From Rhodococcus sp. SMB37 (GTDB lineage: Bacteria > Actinomycetota > Actinomycetes > Mycobacteriales > Mycobacteriaceae), in assembly GCF_004345605.1 (NCBI RefSeq), contig NZ_SLVY01000001.1, forward strand, positions 124,001-188,000: 64,000 nucleotides of DNA, written 5' to 3'. Positions 12,239 through 22,734 of this stretch are shown here, one piece after another. Every line of letters starts with the position of its first letter. Position 1 is the first letter of the stretch. Both the position numbers and the translations under genes were made by a program. The notes under the pieces are model-generated. The model saw nothing but the letters and a program-made list of their open reading frames with translations. It was not told the DNA's origin and made no database searches.

Positions 12239-13426
12239 TCACCGCGGCGGACGCGCCGCGATCCCCTTCACGTAATGGTCGACGTTGCTCGCCGTCTCGG
12301 CCAGCGAGTCACCACCGAACTTCTCGAGCGCGGCCTGCGCGACGACGAGAGCGACCATCGCTTCGGCCACCACACCCGCTGCAGGTACCGCACACACGTC
12401 GGAGCGCTGGTGGATCGCGACGGCCTCGTCACCCGTGCTCATGTCGATGGTGGAGAGGGCTCGCGGCACCGTCGAGATCGGCTTCATCGCCGCGCGCACG
12501 CGCAGCGCTTCACCGTTGGTCATGCCGCCTTCCAGCCCACCGGCGCGGTTGGTCGACCGGATCACCCCGTCCGGACCCGGTACCATCTCGTCGTGGGCGG
12601 CGCTGCCGCGGCGACGCGCGGTTTCGAAGCCGTCGCCGACCTCGACGCCCTTGATGGCCTGGATGCCCATCAGCGCAGCGGCGAGGCGGGAGTCGAGGCG
12701 CTCGGCGCCACTGACGAACGACCCGAGGCCCACCGGCAGGCCGTGCACCACGACCTCGACGACACCGCCGAGGGTGTCACCGTCGCGCTTGGCGGCCTCG
12801 ATCTCGCTGATCATCGACTCTTCGGCTGCCTTGTCGAAGGCGCGAACAGGACTCGCATCGATCGCGTCGAGGTCTGCACCCGACGGCCCCGGGCCGACGT
12901 ACGGATCGGAGGCGCCGATGGAGATGACATGAGAGACGACCTCGGCACCGAACACCTGGCGCAGGAAGTTGCGGGCCACGGTTCCGGCGGCGACGCGGGC
13001 CGCGGTCTCGCGCGCACTCGCGCGTTCGAGCACCGGGCGTGCGTCGTCGAAGCCATATTTGAGCATGCCCGAGTAGTCGGCGTGGCCGGGGCGGGGACGG
13101 GTCAGGGGTGCGTTGCGCGCCTGCCCGGCGAGCAGTTCCGGATCGACCGGGTCGGCAGCCATGATGGTTTCCCACTTGGGCCATTCGGTGTTGCCGATCT
13201 CGACGGCGACGGGGCCGCCGAGAGTGCGTCCGTGCCGGACGCCCCCGATGATGGTGACCTTGTCGGCCTCGAACTTCATGCGTGCGCCGCGTCCATAACC
13301 GAGGCGTCGCCGCGCGAGCTGCTCCGAGATGTCGTTCGACGTCACCTCGACACCAGCAACCATGCCCTCGAGCATCGCAACGAGGGCGGGACCATGGGAT
13401 TCTCCGGCAGTTATCCAGCGCAGCAC
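12239..13426 (-). CDS. aroC: Chorismate synthase
   Basis: Makes chorismate from EPSP using reduced FMN. The chosen start is the GTG that gives the conserved N-terminus [17 protein letters not shown], seven bases after AAGGA; a frame beginning 14 codons earlier lacks this support. The 395-residue protein has the signatures [34 protein letters not shown] and [11 protein letters not shown]. It is the first gene of aroC-aroK-aroB on the minus strand. Confidence 0.97.
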   Translation of the reverse strand: MLRWITAGESHGPALVAMLEGMVAGVEVTSNDISEQLARRRLGYGRGARMKFEADKVTIIGGVRHGRTLGGPVAVEIGNTEWPKWETIMAADPVDPELLAGQARNAPLTRPRPGHADYSGMLKYGFDDARPVLERASARETAARVAAGTVARNFLRQVFGAEVVSHVISIGASDPYVGPGPSGADLDAIDASPVRAFDKAAEESMISEIEAAKRDGDTLGGVVEVVVHGLPVGLGSFVSGAERLDSRLAAALMGIQAIKGVEVGDGFETARRRGSAAHDEMVPGPDGVIRSTNRAGGLEGGMTNGEALRVRAAMKPISTVPRALSTIDMSTGDEAVAIHQRSDVCAVPAAGVVAEAMVALVVAQAALEKFGGDSLAETASNVDHYVKGIAARPPR

Positions 13427-13474
13427 GCATCCATCCTTCCATGGTCTCCGGGTGAGTTGTGACGCCACCCTGGG

Positions 13475-14101
13475 TCAACCGGCGGCCAACACTGCGAGCA
13501 CCGTCGCGACACACATCGACGGACCGTGCGGCACCACCGTCGACCCGGACGATCGCTCACCCGACGAGACTCGTTCGAAACGCCGGTACAGGAGCACGAG
13601 CGACCCGACGACGGCGGTCAGCAGAGGCGGGAGCAGCAGCGCGATCATCCATGCCTGTGCTCCGGCGACACCCGCGGCGCCGCCCAATCCGATCGCGAGT
13701 TTGACGTCGCCGGCACCCAGCGAGCGTGCGAAGAGTAGATGCGCGGTGAGCATCGTCGCGGTCAGCAGGGCCGCGCCGACGGCAGCCGCGCGACCGTGTC
13801 CCGCACAGGCCCCGATCGTCACGACCGTCAGTCCCCCACCGAGGGTCAGCACATTGGGAAGCCGTTGGACCAGCACATCGACCCCACTGCAGCACACGCA
13901 CCACCACATCAAGAGGGCGAGCGCAGCCGTCTCGGGCCACGTCGTCGTGGTGGCGAGGGCCCCACCGGCCGCACACGCGGCCTCGCATGCGCCGCGCCAC
14001 GGTTCCACTCCGGACAGTCGCGCCGTGAGCCTCCGCACACACACGCCGACCACCGCTCCGAGGAGCGCCATCACTACGGCCATCACAACAGCGGGGATCA
14101 C
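13475..14101 (-). CDS. A24-family prepilin peptidase-like membrane protein
   Basis: The 208-residue integral membrane protein has about six hydrophobic segments and the two aspartates expected of type IV prepilin peptidases: one in GVDVLVQRLPNVL and one in the GAGDVKLAIG motif. It lacks the N-terminal methyltransferase domain, as TadV/short A24 enzymes do. No pilin or Tad genes are in the window. The start is a GTG with no clear ribosome binding site; a later start at MALLGAVVG is possible. A similar gene sits near aroC/aroE in mycobacteria. Confidence 0.83.
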   Translation of the reverse strand: MIPAVVMAVVMALLGAVVGVCVRRLTARLSGVEPWRGACEAACAAGGALATTTTWPETAALALLMWWCVCCSGVDVLVQRLPNVLTLGGGLTVVTIGACAGHGRAAAVGAALLTATMLTAHLLFARSLGAGDVKLAIGLGGAAGVAGAQAWMIALLLPPLLTAVVGSLVLLYRRFERVSSGERSSGSTVVPHGPSMCVATVLAVLAAG

Positions 14102-14254
14102 CGTCGCAGCATGGGCCGTTCACGCCGACCGCGGATGCCGCCGAGCCCGGAATCGCCGAATCTGTGGATCGATGCGCCACCTGTGGACAACTCGGCGTGC
14201 AAGCATGATCAGGTCGGTCGTTTCGGTTACGCCGGGTGGGAGGGAGTTTCACTG

Positions 14255-14617
14255 ATGCAGGTGGCAGAACTTCTCGAGCACGTGGGATCCGCGATCGATG
14301 TCGTCGGTGTCGCATGCATCGTTCTCGGCGCGGCCCTGTCCAGCTGGATCGCACTGGATTCGTGGCGGCGAAGGAGCGGGGCGAGGATCTACGAGCCTTA
14401 TCGCCGAAATCTCGGGCGCTCCATCCTGCTCGGACTCGAGTTCCTGGTCGCGGCCGACATCATCAAGACCGTCGCGGTCACTCCCACGTTCACCTCGGTC
14501 GGAGTGCTCGCGATCATCGTCCTCATCCGGACCTTCCTCAGTTGGTCGCTCCAGCTCGAGATCGAAGGCCGGTGGCCATGGCAGAAGGAGGAGGAGCCCG
14601 CCGTTACGGTGAGCTGA
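14255..14617 (+). CDS. DUF1622 family membrane protein
   Basis: A 120-residue protein with three membrane segments (VVGVACIVLGAALSSWIAL, IIKTVAVTPTFTSVGVLAII and a shorter one between) and the family feature RRNLGRSILLGLEFLVAADI. The function is unknown. GGGAGGGAG lies eight bases before the ATG and sets the start. Its last bases overlap the 3' end of a sigma-factor pseudogene on the other strand. The 153 bases before it contain one exact DnaA-box-like 9-mer (TGTGGACAA), which I do not regard as an origin. Confidence 0.83.
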   Translation: MQVAELLEHVGSAIDVVGVACIVLGAALSSWIALDSWRRRSGARIYEPYRRNLGRSILLGLEFLVAADIIKTVAVTPTFTSVGVLAIIVLIRTFLSWSLQLEIEGRWPWQKEEEPAVTVS

Positions 14618-15150
14618 GCTCATCGCGGCAACCCAGCAGGAACTGTCGTTCGACGTCGTTTCCGGTCTGTTCGGCCGCGAGGGTGTACTCGTCCGCGGCC
14701 TCCGTCCTGCGGCCGAGGCGTCGCAGCAGATCGGCGCGCACGGCGTGGGCGCGACCAGATACAGCCGGTCGTGGAGCTGCACGATCTGAGACCACTCGGT
14801 GGCGGCAACAGTGTGTGCATCCGAGTGCAGGCGGCGATGGCCGCCTGGATCTGGTACGGGCCCGGCGTGTTCCACCGCAGACAATGGCGGACGAGGGCCT
14901 GCCCCTCCTCGACGAGCGCGCGGTCCCACAGCGACCCGGTCCTGATCTGCGAAGAGCACGAGTTCACCATCGTCCGTCGTCCGTGCCGGACGGCGCGATT
15001 CACCGAGCAGCATCAGCGCGAGCAGGCCCGAGGTCTCTGGATCGTCGGGCAACAGCCCGGTCGGGGACGGGCCAGACGGATGGCTTCGGCACACAGGTCG
15101 ACAGCGACGAGATCACTGCCCGAGCTCGACGTGTGCACTTCGGGCTTCCG
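14604..15150 (-). pseudogene. Remnant of an ECF-type sigma factor (DUF6596 C-terminal region)
   Basis: The pieces read in order, in changing frames, as the C-terminal half of a large ECF sigma factor: SGSDLVAVDLCAEAIRLARP, then LLPDDPETSGLLALMLL with ESRRPART, then SLWDRALVEEGQALVRHCL with GPYQIQAAIAA, then HSDAHTVAATEWSQIVQLHD, then RADLLRRLGRRTEAADEY to DVERQFLLGCRDEL. At least four frame changes are needed, and the sigma-2/sigma-4 DNA-binding N-terminal half is absent. Positions up to 15322 show nothing further that I recognise. This is a dead gene; it cannot make a sigma factor. Confidence 0.8.
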
Positions 15151-15322
15151 CCTGGCTGGTCGTGCGGGTCTGCTCACATCGTGCGCGGTCTAGTGTGCGC
15201 CGCCGCGCGGTCGTGATGATCCAGTGTTCCCTTCGGGCCTGCGCCGGCATTTCCCGGCCTCTCACCTACTACACGAACGGTAGGCGCCGGATTCGACAAC
15301 GATCCGAAGATTTCTCGATTCG

Positions 15323-16168
15323 CTAGCCGAGGCCGACGGCCGCAGCCATCGCGTCCCTCGGTGCGGGACTGCCCGTGAACTGTTCCACCTGACCGAACGC
15401 CTGATGCAGCAGCATCGTCAGTCCGGAGACGACGACGCTGCCACGCGCGTGTGCGGCCTCACCCAGCGGAGTCGGCCACGGGTCGTAGATCGCGTCGAGG
15501 ATGAACGGTGCCTGCGCCAACGTGTCGGAATACGGTGCTGCCGCGGCAGCGGGCACCGTCGAGACCAACGCTCCGGACGCCGCACACACCTCACCCAGTG
15601 CCGGATCGTCGAACGACACCCACTGCGGCGTGACTCCCACGGCCTCGGCGCAGTCGAAGGTTTCGGCTGCTCGCTGCTCCGAGCGCGCCACGATGGTCAC
15701 CTCTCGGGCACCCAGGTCGGCGAGGCCGACGATCGCGGGGCGGGAGGTGCCGCCGTTGCCGACGACGACCGCGGACCGTCCCGTCAGGTCGTTTACACCG
15801 ATGGTGCCGAGCGCGCCGCTGACACCGTCGATGTCGGTGCAATCGGCACGCCAGCCGCCGTCGATGCGGACGAGGGTGTTCGCCGAGCCGATCGCGACCG
15901 CCCGCTCGGTGCGTTCCGTCGCGAACTCGAGCGCGGCGAACTTGCCGGGCATCGTGACGGACAGGCCGACCCACTCGTCGCCGAGACCGGACACGAGATC
16001 CGGTAGCTGCTCACCCGTGCATTCGATGCGCTCGTAGGTCCAGTCCGTCAGTCCGAGTGCCCGATACGCGGCGAGATGCAGCAGCGGGGACTTCGAATGA
16101 CCGATCGGGCTGCCGAGTACTGCGGCCTTGCGGGGTCTTTTCGTACTGTTCGTACTGTCATCTACCAC
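15323..16168 (-). CDS. aroE: Shikimate dehydrogenase
   Basis: NADPH-dependent reduction of 3-dehydroshikimate. The 281-residue protein has the shikimate-binding SPIGHSKSPLLH, the catalytic Lys in SVTMPGKFAAL, the Asn/Asp pair in SANTLVRIDGGWRADCTD, and an NADP-binding VVVGNGGTSRPAI. That glycine loop is GNGGTSR rather than the usual GAGGAAR. The GTG start overlaps the last eleven bases of mltG, and no separate ribosome binding site is clear, so translational coupling is likely. Confidence 0.94.
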   Translation of the reverse strand: MVDDSTNSTKRPRKAAVLGSPIGHSKSPLLHLAAYRALGLTDWTYERIECTGEQLPDLVSGLGDEWVGLSVTMPGKFAALEFATERTERAVAIGSANTLVRIDGGWRADCTDIDGVSGALGTIGVNDLTGRSAVVVGNGGTSRPAIVGLADLGAREVTIVARSEQRAAETFDCAEAVGVTPQWVSFDDPALGEVCAASGALVSTVPAAAAAPYSDTLAQAPFILDAIYDPWPTPLGEAAHARGSVVVSGLTMLLHQAFGQVEQFTGSPAPRDAMAAAVGLG

Positions 16169-17837
16169 TGTCGAGGATTCCGCTTTCGAGAGCCAGCCGA
16201 GTATTGACGAGGTGTTCCTCGTAGGTGTCGGCGAACAGTGTCGTGCCCTGGTCGTCGATCGTCACGAAGTATGTCCATTCGCCCGGTTCCGGGTTTTCCA
16301 CTGCCTGCAGGGCACCGATGCTCGGAGACGAGATCGGGGTGGCCGGCAGACCGACGCTCGCGTACGTGTTCCACGGCGTCACGCGGGCGCGGTCCGCATC
16401 GGTGGTCGCAAGTTCGGTCTCGTCGAGCGCATAGTTGACCGTCGAATCGAACTGCAGCATCTGGTCGATCTCGAGTCTGTTGAGGATCACCCGTGCGACC
16501 CGCGCGAAATCGTCCGGCATGGCTTCACGCTCGACCAGGGACGCAGCGACGAGCATCTCGTACGGTGTCAGGCCCACCGTCGGTGCTGCGGCTGCAATTC
16601 CCGTCTCGTCATATCGGTCGGCGCTACCGGTCACGAGTGTGCGCAGCACCTCGGTAGGTTCGGCCGAAGGGTCGAAATCCCAGCTACCGGCGGCGATCAG
16701 GCCTTCGAGTTGACGCTCCCGGTTCGGGACCTGCGCCACCGCGTCGCGCGCCCATACCGGGACCCCGAGTGCATCCAGTTCGGTGTTCGCCCCCGCTGCA
16801 ACGAGTTCGTCGTAGGTCAGGCACTGTGTGACACCGGCATCGTCGTAGCAGCTTGCTTCCGCGATGAGGGTGTAGATGCCCTTGCGGACGGCGCCGGTGT
16901 TGACATCGCGGATGTCATGGAGCTGCCGGCCCTCCGAGATGACGAGCGCGCCTACCCGGCTTTCCGGGGCGACGAAGGCAGTGACCGCGTCGACACCGGA
17001 GATGTTGGTGGGGATCGCATAGAAGCCTGGGTGCACGGCGTTCATGCCGGCATTCTGCACCGCGGCATTGTAGAAAGCGCCGGCACTGGCGGTCACACCC
17101 TTGTCGGCGACTTCGCTGCTGATCTCGGATGCGGTCTCGCCGGGGTGCACCTGCACGATCGCGACGGGGCCCGCGGGTCCGGTGAAGTCGGGCGGCAGTC
17201 CCGGCCCCAAGAACCGGTTGTAAGCAAAGTAACCGCCGCCCACCACCACGATGAGCAGCAGCACGGCTGCCAGCGAGCCGACAACCTTGCCTCGCTTACG
17301 CCGCTTCGCCGATGCGGTGGTCTCGGCCCGCTGTACCGCCGAAGCGCCCACGGCGGCAGGGGCTGCGCGATCGTCGTCGTCATCCCGCCACTCGGCATCC
17401 GCGTCGTCGTCAGCGGGGATCGCGGCGATGGTCTCGGTCCGGTCGAACACACCTGGCTCGTCGTAGTCCGGCTCGTCGTAGCCTGACTCGCCGTAGCCCG
17501 CCGCGGCGTAGTGATCGTCTTCTCGACGATGAGCATATGAGTAACCACCGACGTATTCGTCGTCGTGACGGGTCCGCCGGGGTTCGTCCTCGAACGGTGC
17601 TTCCTGCTGTGGCGGAGGGCCATCGAACACCCCCTCCTCGAAATGCAGCACGTTGGTGGGGTCGTCGTCCGGATGCCGACCGGCTCCCGGTCGGTGCTGG
17701 CCGTATTCGTCGCGCTGGGGCGACGCGGGCGGGATGAAGCGACCTGCGGGGTCGTAGTGACCGGCGTAAGGGTCGCTGAACATTCCGCCCTGCCGAGCCT
17801 CGGGAGTGTCGTCGCCGTACCGTCCGTCCCGGCTCAC
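16158..17837 (-). CDS. mltG: Endolytic murein transglycosylase MltG
   Basis: Cleaves nascent peptidoglycan strands in the membrane. The 559-residue protein has a long cytosolic N-terminus rich in Asp, Pro, Tyr and Arg (1-180, with tandem [10 protein letters not shown]), one membrane helix at about 185-205 ([20 protein letters not shown]), a LysM-like region and the YceG domain with the catalytic Glu (about 436) in [11 protein letters not shown] and [11 protein letters not shown] chose the GTG overlapping the ruvX stop (GTGA). The order alaS-ruvX-mltG-aroE is the mycobacterial one. Confidence 0.94.
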   Translation of the reverse strand: MSRDGRYGDDTPEARQGGMFSDPYAGHYDPAGRFIPPASPQRDEYGQHRPGAGRHPDDDPTNVLHFEEGVFDGPPPQQEAPFEDEPRRTRHDDEYVGGYSYAHRREDDHYAAAGYGESGYDEPDYDEPGVFDRTETIAAIPADDDADAEWRDDDDDRAAPAAVGASAVQRAETTASAKRRKRGKVVGSLAAVLLLIVVVGGGYFAYNRFLGPGLPPDFTGPAGPVAIVQVHPGETASEISSEVADKGVTASAGAFYNAAVQNAGMNAVHPGFYAIPTNISGVDAVTAFVAPESRVGALVISEGRQLHDIRDVNTGAVRKGIYTLIAEASCYDDAGVTQCLTYDELVAAGANTELDALGVPVWARDAVAQVPNRERQLEGLIAAGSWDFDPSAEPTEVLRTLVTGSADRYDETGIAAAAPTVGLTPYEMLVAASLVEREAMPDDFARVARVILNRLEIDQMLQFDSTVNYALDETELATTDADRARVTPWNTYASVGLPATPISSPSIGALQAVENPEPGEWTYFVTIDDQGTTLFADTYEEHLVNTRLALESGILDSGR

Positions 17838-18352
17838 CGGCCGCTCCCCTGGTCCCCGTCTGCCACGTTCAATGCTGCACTCCGCTCGTCCAACCAACCT
17901 TGCAAGATGGCGACGGCGGCGGCCTGGTCTATCACTGGCCGCGCACCGCGCGCGCTGACTCCGCTGTCGCGAAGCGCACGCGCCGCAGTGACCGTGGTGA
18001 AGCGTTCATCGGCCATCCGAACGGGAACCTCGGGAATTTGCCGACGAAGTCGACGCGCAAATTCGCTCGCCAGCTTCGCGGCCTTCCCCGGCTCGCCGCG
18101 CAGGGTCTGCGGCAGCCCGACGATAACCTCAACCGCCTCATATTCCATAACAATCTGGACAATGCGCCGGAGATCGGGCGCGTCGGGGCCACGTTGCTTG
18201 GACCGTGCCACAGTCTCGACCGGGGTCGCGAGGATACAGTCGGGGTCGCAGGACGCCACGCCGATCCGCACACTGCCGACATCGATACCGATTCGACGGC
18301 CCCGGCCAGGATCATCCGAACCGGGACGATCAGGGCCGGGTCGCTCGGCCAC
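17834..18352 (-). CDS. ruvX: Holliday junction resolvase-like protein / pre-16S rRNA nuclease YqgF
   Basis: An RNase H-fold nuclease thought to finish the 5' end of 16S rRNA. The 172-residue protein has the first acidic residue in [12 protein letters not shown], a [12 protein letters not shown] loop, the [10 protein letters not shown] motif and the last Asp in [12 protein letters not shown]. An 18-residue Pro/Gly/Asp-rich extension precedes the fold. The GTG lies two bases after the alaS stop; its own stop overlaps mltG by four bases. Confidence 0.95.
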   Translation of the reverse strand: MAERPGPDRPGSDDPGRGRRIGIDVGSVRIGVASCDPDCILATPVETVARSKQRGPDAPDLRRIVQIVMEYEAVEVIVGLPQTLRGEPGKAAKLASEFARRLRRQIPEVPVRMADERFTTVTAARALRDSGVSARGARPVIDQAAAVAILQGWLDERSAALNVADGDQGSGR

Positions 18353-18354
18353 GA

Positions 18355-21021
18355 TCAGCCGGCCAGCTCGCGCAGCCGACCGCGGAACGCATCGAGCGCC
18401 GCATCGATACCCGAGGCGTCCGAGCCTTGTCCCTGGGCCATGTCGGGCTTGCCGCCTCCGCGACCACCGATCGCCGGCCCGAAGCTCGACACGAGGTCGC
18501 CGGCCTTGATGCCCTTGCCCCGCGCAGCGTCGTTGGTCGCCACGACGAACGGCACTTTGCCGTCGGTGCTGCCGAGCAGCAGCACCACGGCCGGATCGCT
18601 GCCGAGCCGTCCACGGATGTCGGACACCAGGGTGCGCATGGCATTACCGGACACACCTTCCGGCGCCCGGCCCGCCACCACGAGGACGTCGCCGATGCGC
18701 TCCGCCTTGTCGGCGAACGAACCTGCCGCGGCAGCCACACTCGCGGCGCGACTCTTCTCGAGTTCCTTCTCGGCGACCTTGAGACGCTCGAGAAGCGATT
18801 CGACTCGTCCCGGAACCTCTTCCGAAGGCACCTTGAGGGTCGACGACAGACCCGCGAGCAACGCGCGTTCCTTGGCCAGGTGCCGGTAGGAATCAAGGCC
18901 GACGTAGGCCTCGACGCGGCGGACACCCGAGCCGACGGACTGCTCGCCGAGCAGCGTGACAGTGCCGACGTGCGACGAGTGCTGCACGTGCGTGCCACCG
19001 CACAGTTCCATCGAGAACGGCCCGCCCATCTCCACGACACGTACTTCGTCGCCGTAGTTCTCACCGAACAGCGCCATCGCGCCCATCTTCTTGGCCTTGT
19101 CCAGGTCGGTGACGAAGGTGTTCACCGGGTAGTTCGCGGCGACCGCCTCGTTGGTGACAGATTCGATGTCCCGCTTCTGCTGGTCCGACAGCGCACCCGG
19201 CCACGAGAAGTCGAAACGCAGATAGCCGGGCTTGTTGAGTGAACCGGCCTGCACGGCGTTCGGGCCGAGGACCTCCCGCAGCGCCGCGTGCACCAGGTGA
19301 GTACCCGAGTGCCCCTGGGTGGCGCCCTTGCGCCATTCCGGATCGACCTGAACGAGGACGGCGTCGCCTTCGACGATCTGGCCCTCGAGCACCGTGACCT
19401 TGTGCACCCACAGCTGCTTGGCGATCTTCTGCACATCGTTGACCTTCACGCGCAGGCCGGTGGCGGTGATGGTGCCGACATCGGCGATCTGACCGCCGGA
19501 CTCCGCATACAGCGGGCTGCGGTCGAGGATCACTTCGACATCCTGTCCCGCGCTCGCGGCGTGCAGGCGCTCACCGCCGGTGATGACGGCAAGCACGTGT
19601 GCCTCCGAGACGAGCTCGCCGAAGCCGGTGAACTCAGTGGGGCCGCGGTCGAGCAGTTCCTTGTAGACCGTCAGGTCGGCGTGGGCGTGCTTGCGTGCGC
19701 GGGCATCGTCCTTCGCACGCTGCCGCTGCTCGGCCATGAGCGAGCGGAAGCCGTCCTCGTCGACTGTGAGACCGGCTTCCGACGCCATCTCGAGGGTCAG
19801 GTCGATCGGGAACCCGTAGGTGTCGTGCAGCGCGAAGGCCTCGGAGCCGCCGAGCACGGTCTTGCCCTGGGCCTTCACCGACTCGACAGCACCTTCGAAC
19901 AGCTTGCTGCCGGTGCCGAGGGTCTTGAGGAACGCCGTCTCCTCACCGACAGCCACGGTCTCGATGCGCGCGAAATCGGTGGACAGCTCGGGGTACGACG
20001 GGGCCATGGTGTCGCGCACGACGGCCATGAACTCGGCCATCGTGGGCCGCTCGGCGCCGAGCAGGCGCGCGGAACGGACGATGCGGCGCAGCAAACGGCG
20101 CAGGACGTAACCGCGGCCGTCGTTGCCGGGGTTGACGCCGTCGACGATGAGCATCGCAGCGGTGCGCGCGTGGTCGGCGATGACACGGAAACGCACGTCG
20201 GAGCTGTGATCGGAGCCATAACGACTCCCGGTCAGTTCCTGCGCCTTGTCGATGACGGGGCGCAGCAGGTCCGTCTCGTAGACGTTCTCGACTCCCTGGA
20301 GCAGGAACGCGACACGTTCGACACCCATACCGGTATCGATGTTCTTCTTCGGCAGCGGGCCGAGGATCTCGAAGTCTTCCTTGCTGGTGCCCTCGCCACG
20401 CTCGTTCTGCATGAACACGAGATTCCAGATCTCGATATAGCGGTCCTCGTCGGCCTCCGGACCGCCTTCGACGCCGTAGTCGGGGCCGCGGTCGTAGAAG
20501 ATCTCCGAGCACGGGCCGCACGGGCCGGGGATGCCCATCGACCAGTAGTTGTCCTTCATCCCGCGACGTTGGATCCGCTCGGCCGGGACACCGATCTTGT
20601 CGTGCCAAATCGAGTATGCATCGTCGTCGTCGAGATAGACAGTTGCCCAAAGCTTTTCGGGATCGATCCCGTAACCGCCCTTGTCGACGGAGTCTGTGAG
20701 CAGCGACCACGCGTGCGTGATGGCTTCTTCCTTGAAGTAGTCGCCGAACGAGAAGTTGCCGGCCATCTGGAAGAAGGTGTTGTGCCGGGTGGTGATCCCC
20801 ACCTCTTCGATGTCGAGGGTGCGCACACACTTCTGCACCGAGGTCGCCCGCGAGTAGGGCGGAGTCTGCTGCCCGAGGAAGAACGGCACGAAGGGGACCA
20901 TGCCTGCGTTGACGAACAGCAGGTTCGGATCGGCCAGGATCAGCGAGGCGCTCGGCACTTCGGTGTGGCCTGCCTTCACGAAGTGGTCGAGAAAGCGCCT
21001 GCGGATCTCGTGGGTCTGCAC
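18355..21021 (-). CDS. alaS: Alanyl-tRNA synthetase
   Basis: Charges tRNA-Ala. I start the 888-residue protein at the GTG giving [19 protein letters not shown], eight bases after AAAGGA; a frame 20 codons longer has no support. The class II core holds [13 protein letters not shown] and [18 protein letters not shown], and the editing domain has [16 protein letters not shown] and [13 protein letters not shown] with its zinc-type His/Cys residues. The C-Ala region ends [15 protein letters not shown]. It heads the alaS-ruvX-mltG-aroE run. Confidence 0.97.
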   Translation of the reverse strand: MQTHEIRRRFLDHFVKAGHTEVPSASLILADPNLLFVNAGMVPFVPFFLGQQTPPYSRATSVQKCVRTLDIEEVGITTRHNTFFQMAGNFSFGDYFKEEAITHAWSLLTDSVDKGGYGIDPEKLWATVYLDDDDAYSIWHDKIGVPAERIQRRGMKDNYWSMGIPGPCGPCSEIFYDRGPDYGVEGGPEADEDRYIEIWNLVFMQNERGEGTSKEDFEILGPLPKKNIDTGMGVERVAFLLQGVENVYETDLLRPVIDKAQELTGSRYGSDHSSDVRFRVIADHARTAAMLIVDGVNPGNDGRGYVLRRLLRRIVRSARLLGAERPTMAEFMAVVRDTMAPSYPELSTDFARIETVAVGEETAFLKTLGTGSKLFEGAVESVKAQGKTVLGGSEAFALHDTYGFPIDLTLEMASEAGLTVDEDGFRSLMAEQRQRAKDDARARKHAHADLTVYKELLDRGPTEFTGFGELVSEAHVLAVITGGERLHAASAGQDVEVILDRSPLYAESGGQIADVGTITATGLRVKVNDVQKIAKQLWVHKVTVLEGQIVEGDAVLVQVDPEWRKGATQGHSGTHLVHAALREVLGPNAVQAGSLNKPGYLRFDFSWPGALSDQQKRDIESVTNEAVAANYPVNTFVTDLDKAKKMGAMALFGENYGDEVRVVEMGGPFSMELCGGTHVQHSSHVGTVTLLGEQSVGSGVRRVEAYVGLDSYRHLAKERALLAGLSSTLKVPSEEVPGRVESLLERLKVAEKELEKSRAASVAAAAGSFADKAERIGDVLVVAGRAPEGVSGNAMRTLVSDIRGRLGSDPAVVLLLGSTDGKVPFVVATNDAARGKGIKAGDLVSSFGPAIGGRGGGKPDMAQGQGSDASGIDAALDAFRGRLRELAG

Positions 21022-21130
21022 GTCGATGGTCCTTTGTGGTCTGACGGTGGCGGAGCTGCCCGGCAAGGGGCGGACGATCAAGTCAATCGGCCGCCTTTCA
21101 GCTTATCGCGCCACCGCGAGCGGATTATCA

Positions 21131-21154
21131 GGACCGCGGCGGCTACCGCGGTCC
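21131..21154 (-). terminator. Hairpin over the rarA stop codon, possible terminator
   Basis: GGACCGCGG (21131-21139) pairs perfectly with CCGCGGTCC (21146-21154) across a six-base loop that includes the rarA stop. No U-tract follows, so termination is uncertain. The bases from here to the alaS start hold no other gene. Confidence 0.45.
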
Positions 21155-22555
21155 GCGCACGATCCGACGCAGCTTCGGCAGCCGCGACGACAGATCACGC
21201 TCGACGCCGCGGCCCGTCGGCTCGTAGTAGTCGACACCCACCAACTCGTCGGGCGGGTACTGCTGTGAGAGGACACCGTCCGGGTGGTCGTGGGGATATC
21301 GGTACCCGATGGCGTTACCGAGCTTCTGCGCACCCTGGTAGTGACCGTCACGCAGGTGACTCGGCACGGGCCCGGCCTTACCCGCCTTCACATCGCCGAT
21401 AGCAGCGAACAGTGCGGCGGTCACCGATCCGGACTTCGGCGCGGTGGCAATGTGGATGGTGGCCTGCGCGAGGGCGAGCTGGGCCTCGGGCATACCGACC
21501 TGCTGGACCACCTGAGCCGCGGCCACTGCCGCCTGGAGCGCGGTGGGGTCGGCCATACCGACCTCCTCGCTGGCCTGGATCATCAGGCGCCGGGCAATGA
21601 ACCGCGGGTCCTCCCCCGCCACGATCATCCGCGCAAGATAGTGCAAGGCGGCATCGACATCGGAGCCGCGCAGCGACTTGATGAAGGCACTGGCGACGTC
21701 GTAATGCTGATCGCCGTCGCGGTCGTACCGGACCGCGGCCCTGTCGATGCTGGATTCGACGGTCGGCAGGTCGATGACGGCATCGGTGTCGCCGGCCCGG
21801 TCGAGAGCGGTTTCCGCGGAGGCTTCCAACGCCGTCAGGGCGCGGCGGGCATCGCCGCCGGCGAGCCGGACGAGGTGATCGAGCGCGTCATCGGTGATCA
21901 CGACCGCCCCGTCGAGCCCCCGCGGATCCGTGCGGGCCCGTTCGAGCAACGCGCGGATGTCTTCCGGGCCGAGAGGCTGCAACTGCAGCACCAGCGACCG
22001 CGACAGCAGAGGTGCGACGACGGAGAAGGACGGATTCTCGGTCGTGGCCGCCACCAGCAGAACGATCCGGTTCTCCACCGCGGCGAGCAGAGCGTCCTGC
22101 TGGGTCTTGGAGAAGCGGTGGACCTCGTCGATGAACAGCACGGTCTGCTCGCCGTGGGTGAGCCGGCGACGCGCGAGATCGATTACGGCGCGGACGTCCT
22201 TCACGCCTGCGGACAGCGCGGACAACGCTTCGAAGCGTCGACCCGTGGCCCCGGAGATGAGCGACGCGAGGGTGGTCTTGCCGGTTCCCGGAGGCCCGTA
22301 GAGGACGACGGAAGCGGCACCTGAGCCTTCGACGAGTCGCCGCAGCGGCGCACCCGGCTCGAGTAGGTGCTGCTGGCCGAGGACCTCGTCGAGGTTCGCC
22401 GGGCGCATCCGTGCCGCCAGCGGTGCGTTCGGCCCGGTCGGGCCGACCGGGGCGCGACGGATCGACGGTTCCAGGTCCGGCTCCGGTTCGCGCGGCGCTT
22501 CGAACAATGCGTCCGGTTCGGCCGACGGGTCGTTCGCACCGAAAAGATCACTCAC
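21143..22555 (-). CDS. rarA: Replication-associated recombination protein A (AAA ATPase)
   Basis: RarA/MgsA acts at stalled replication forks. The 470-residue AAA+ protein has Walker [13 protein letters not shown], Walker [20 protein letters not shown], sensor-like [10 protein letters not shown] and a C-terminal tetramer domain with [12 protein letters not shown] and [14 protein letters not shown]. The GTG giving [10 protein letters not shown] was chosen because the residues upstream are not conserved in character. A hydrophilic Pro/Glu-rich linker (about 10-45) precedes the conserved [17 protein letters not shown]. Confidence 0.93.
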   Translation of the reverse strand: MSDLFGANDPSAEPDALFEAPREPEPDLEPSIRRAPVGPTGPNAPLAARMRPANLDEVLGQQHLLEPGAPLRRLVEGSGAASVVLYGPPGTGKTTLASLISGATGRRFEALSALSAGVKDVRAVIDLARRRLTHGEQTVLFIDEVHRFSKTQQDALLAAVENRIVLLVAATTENPSFSVVAPLLSRSLVLQLQPLGPEDIRALLERARTDPRGLDGAVVITDDALDHLVRLAGGDARRALTALEASAETALDRAGDTDAVIDLPTVESSIDRAAVRYDRDGDQHYDVASAFIKSLRGSDVDAALHYLARMIVAGEDPRFIARRLMIQASEEVGMADPTALQAAVAAAQVVQQVGMPEAQLALAQATIHIATAPKSGSVTAALFAAIGDVKAGKAGPVPSHLRDGHYQGAQKLGNAIGYRYPHDHPDGVLSQQYPPDELVGVDYYEPTGRGVERDLSSRLPKLRRIVRGPR

Positions 22556-22734
22556 GCCGACGACGCTACAAGCGCCACCGTCCTTCGAGCGAATGTGCAG
22601 TCGATCTCCTCGCATCGAAGGAGTGTGCCGTTCGCTCGGAAAGCGGTGCCCGGAAGACGAACGCTCGGTGAAATCTCGGAAGGAATTCCGCTCCTTCGTC
22701 GGACGCGCGCCGCGAACTGTGTTCGGATCGGTGC

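Noticed and set aside
14170-14200. DnaA-box-like sequence TGTGGACAA with a second partial copy
   Set aside because: One exact box and one poor copy are not an origin; no dnaA, dnaN or AT-rich unwinding element is near.
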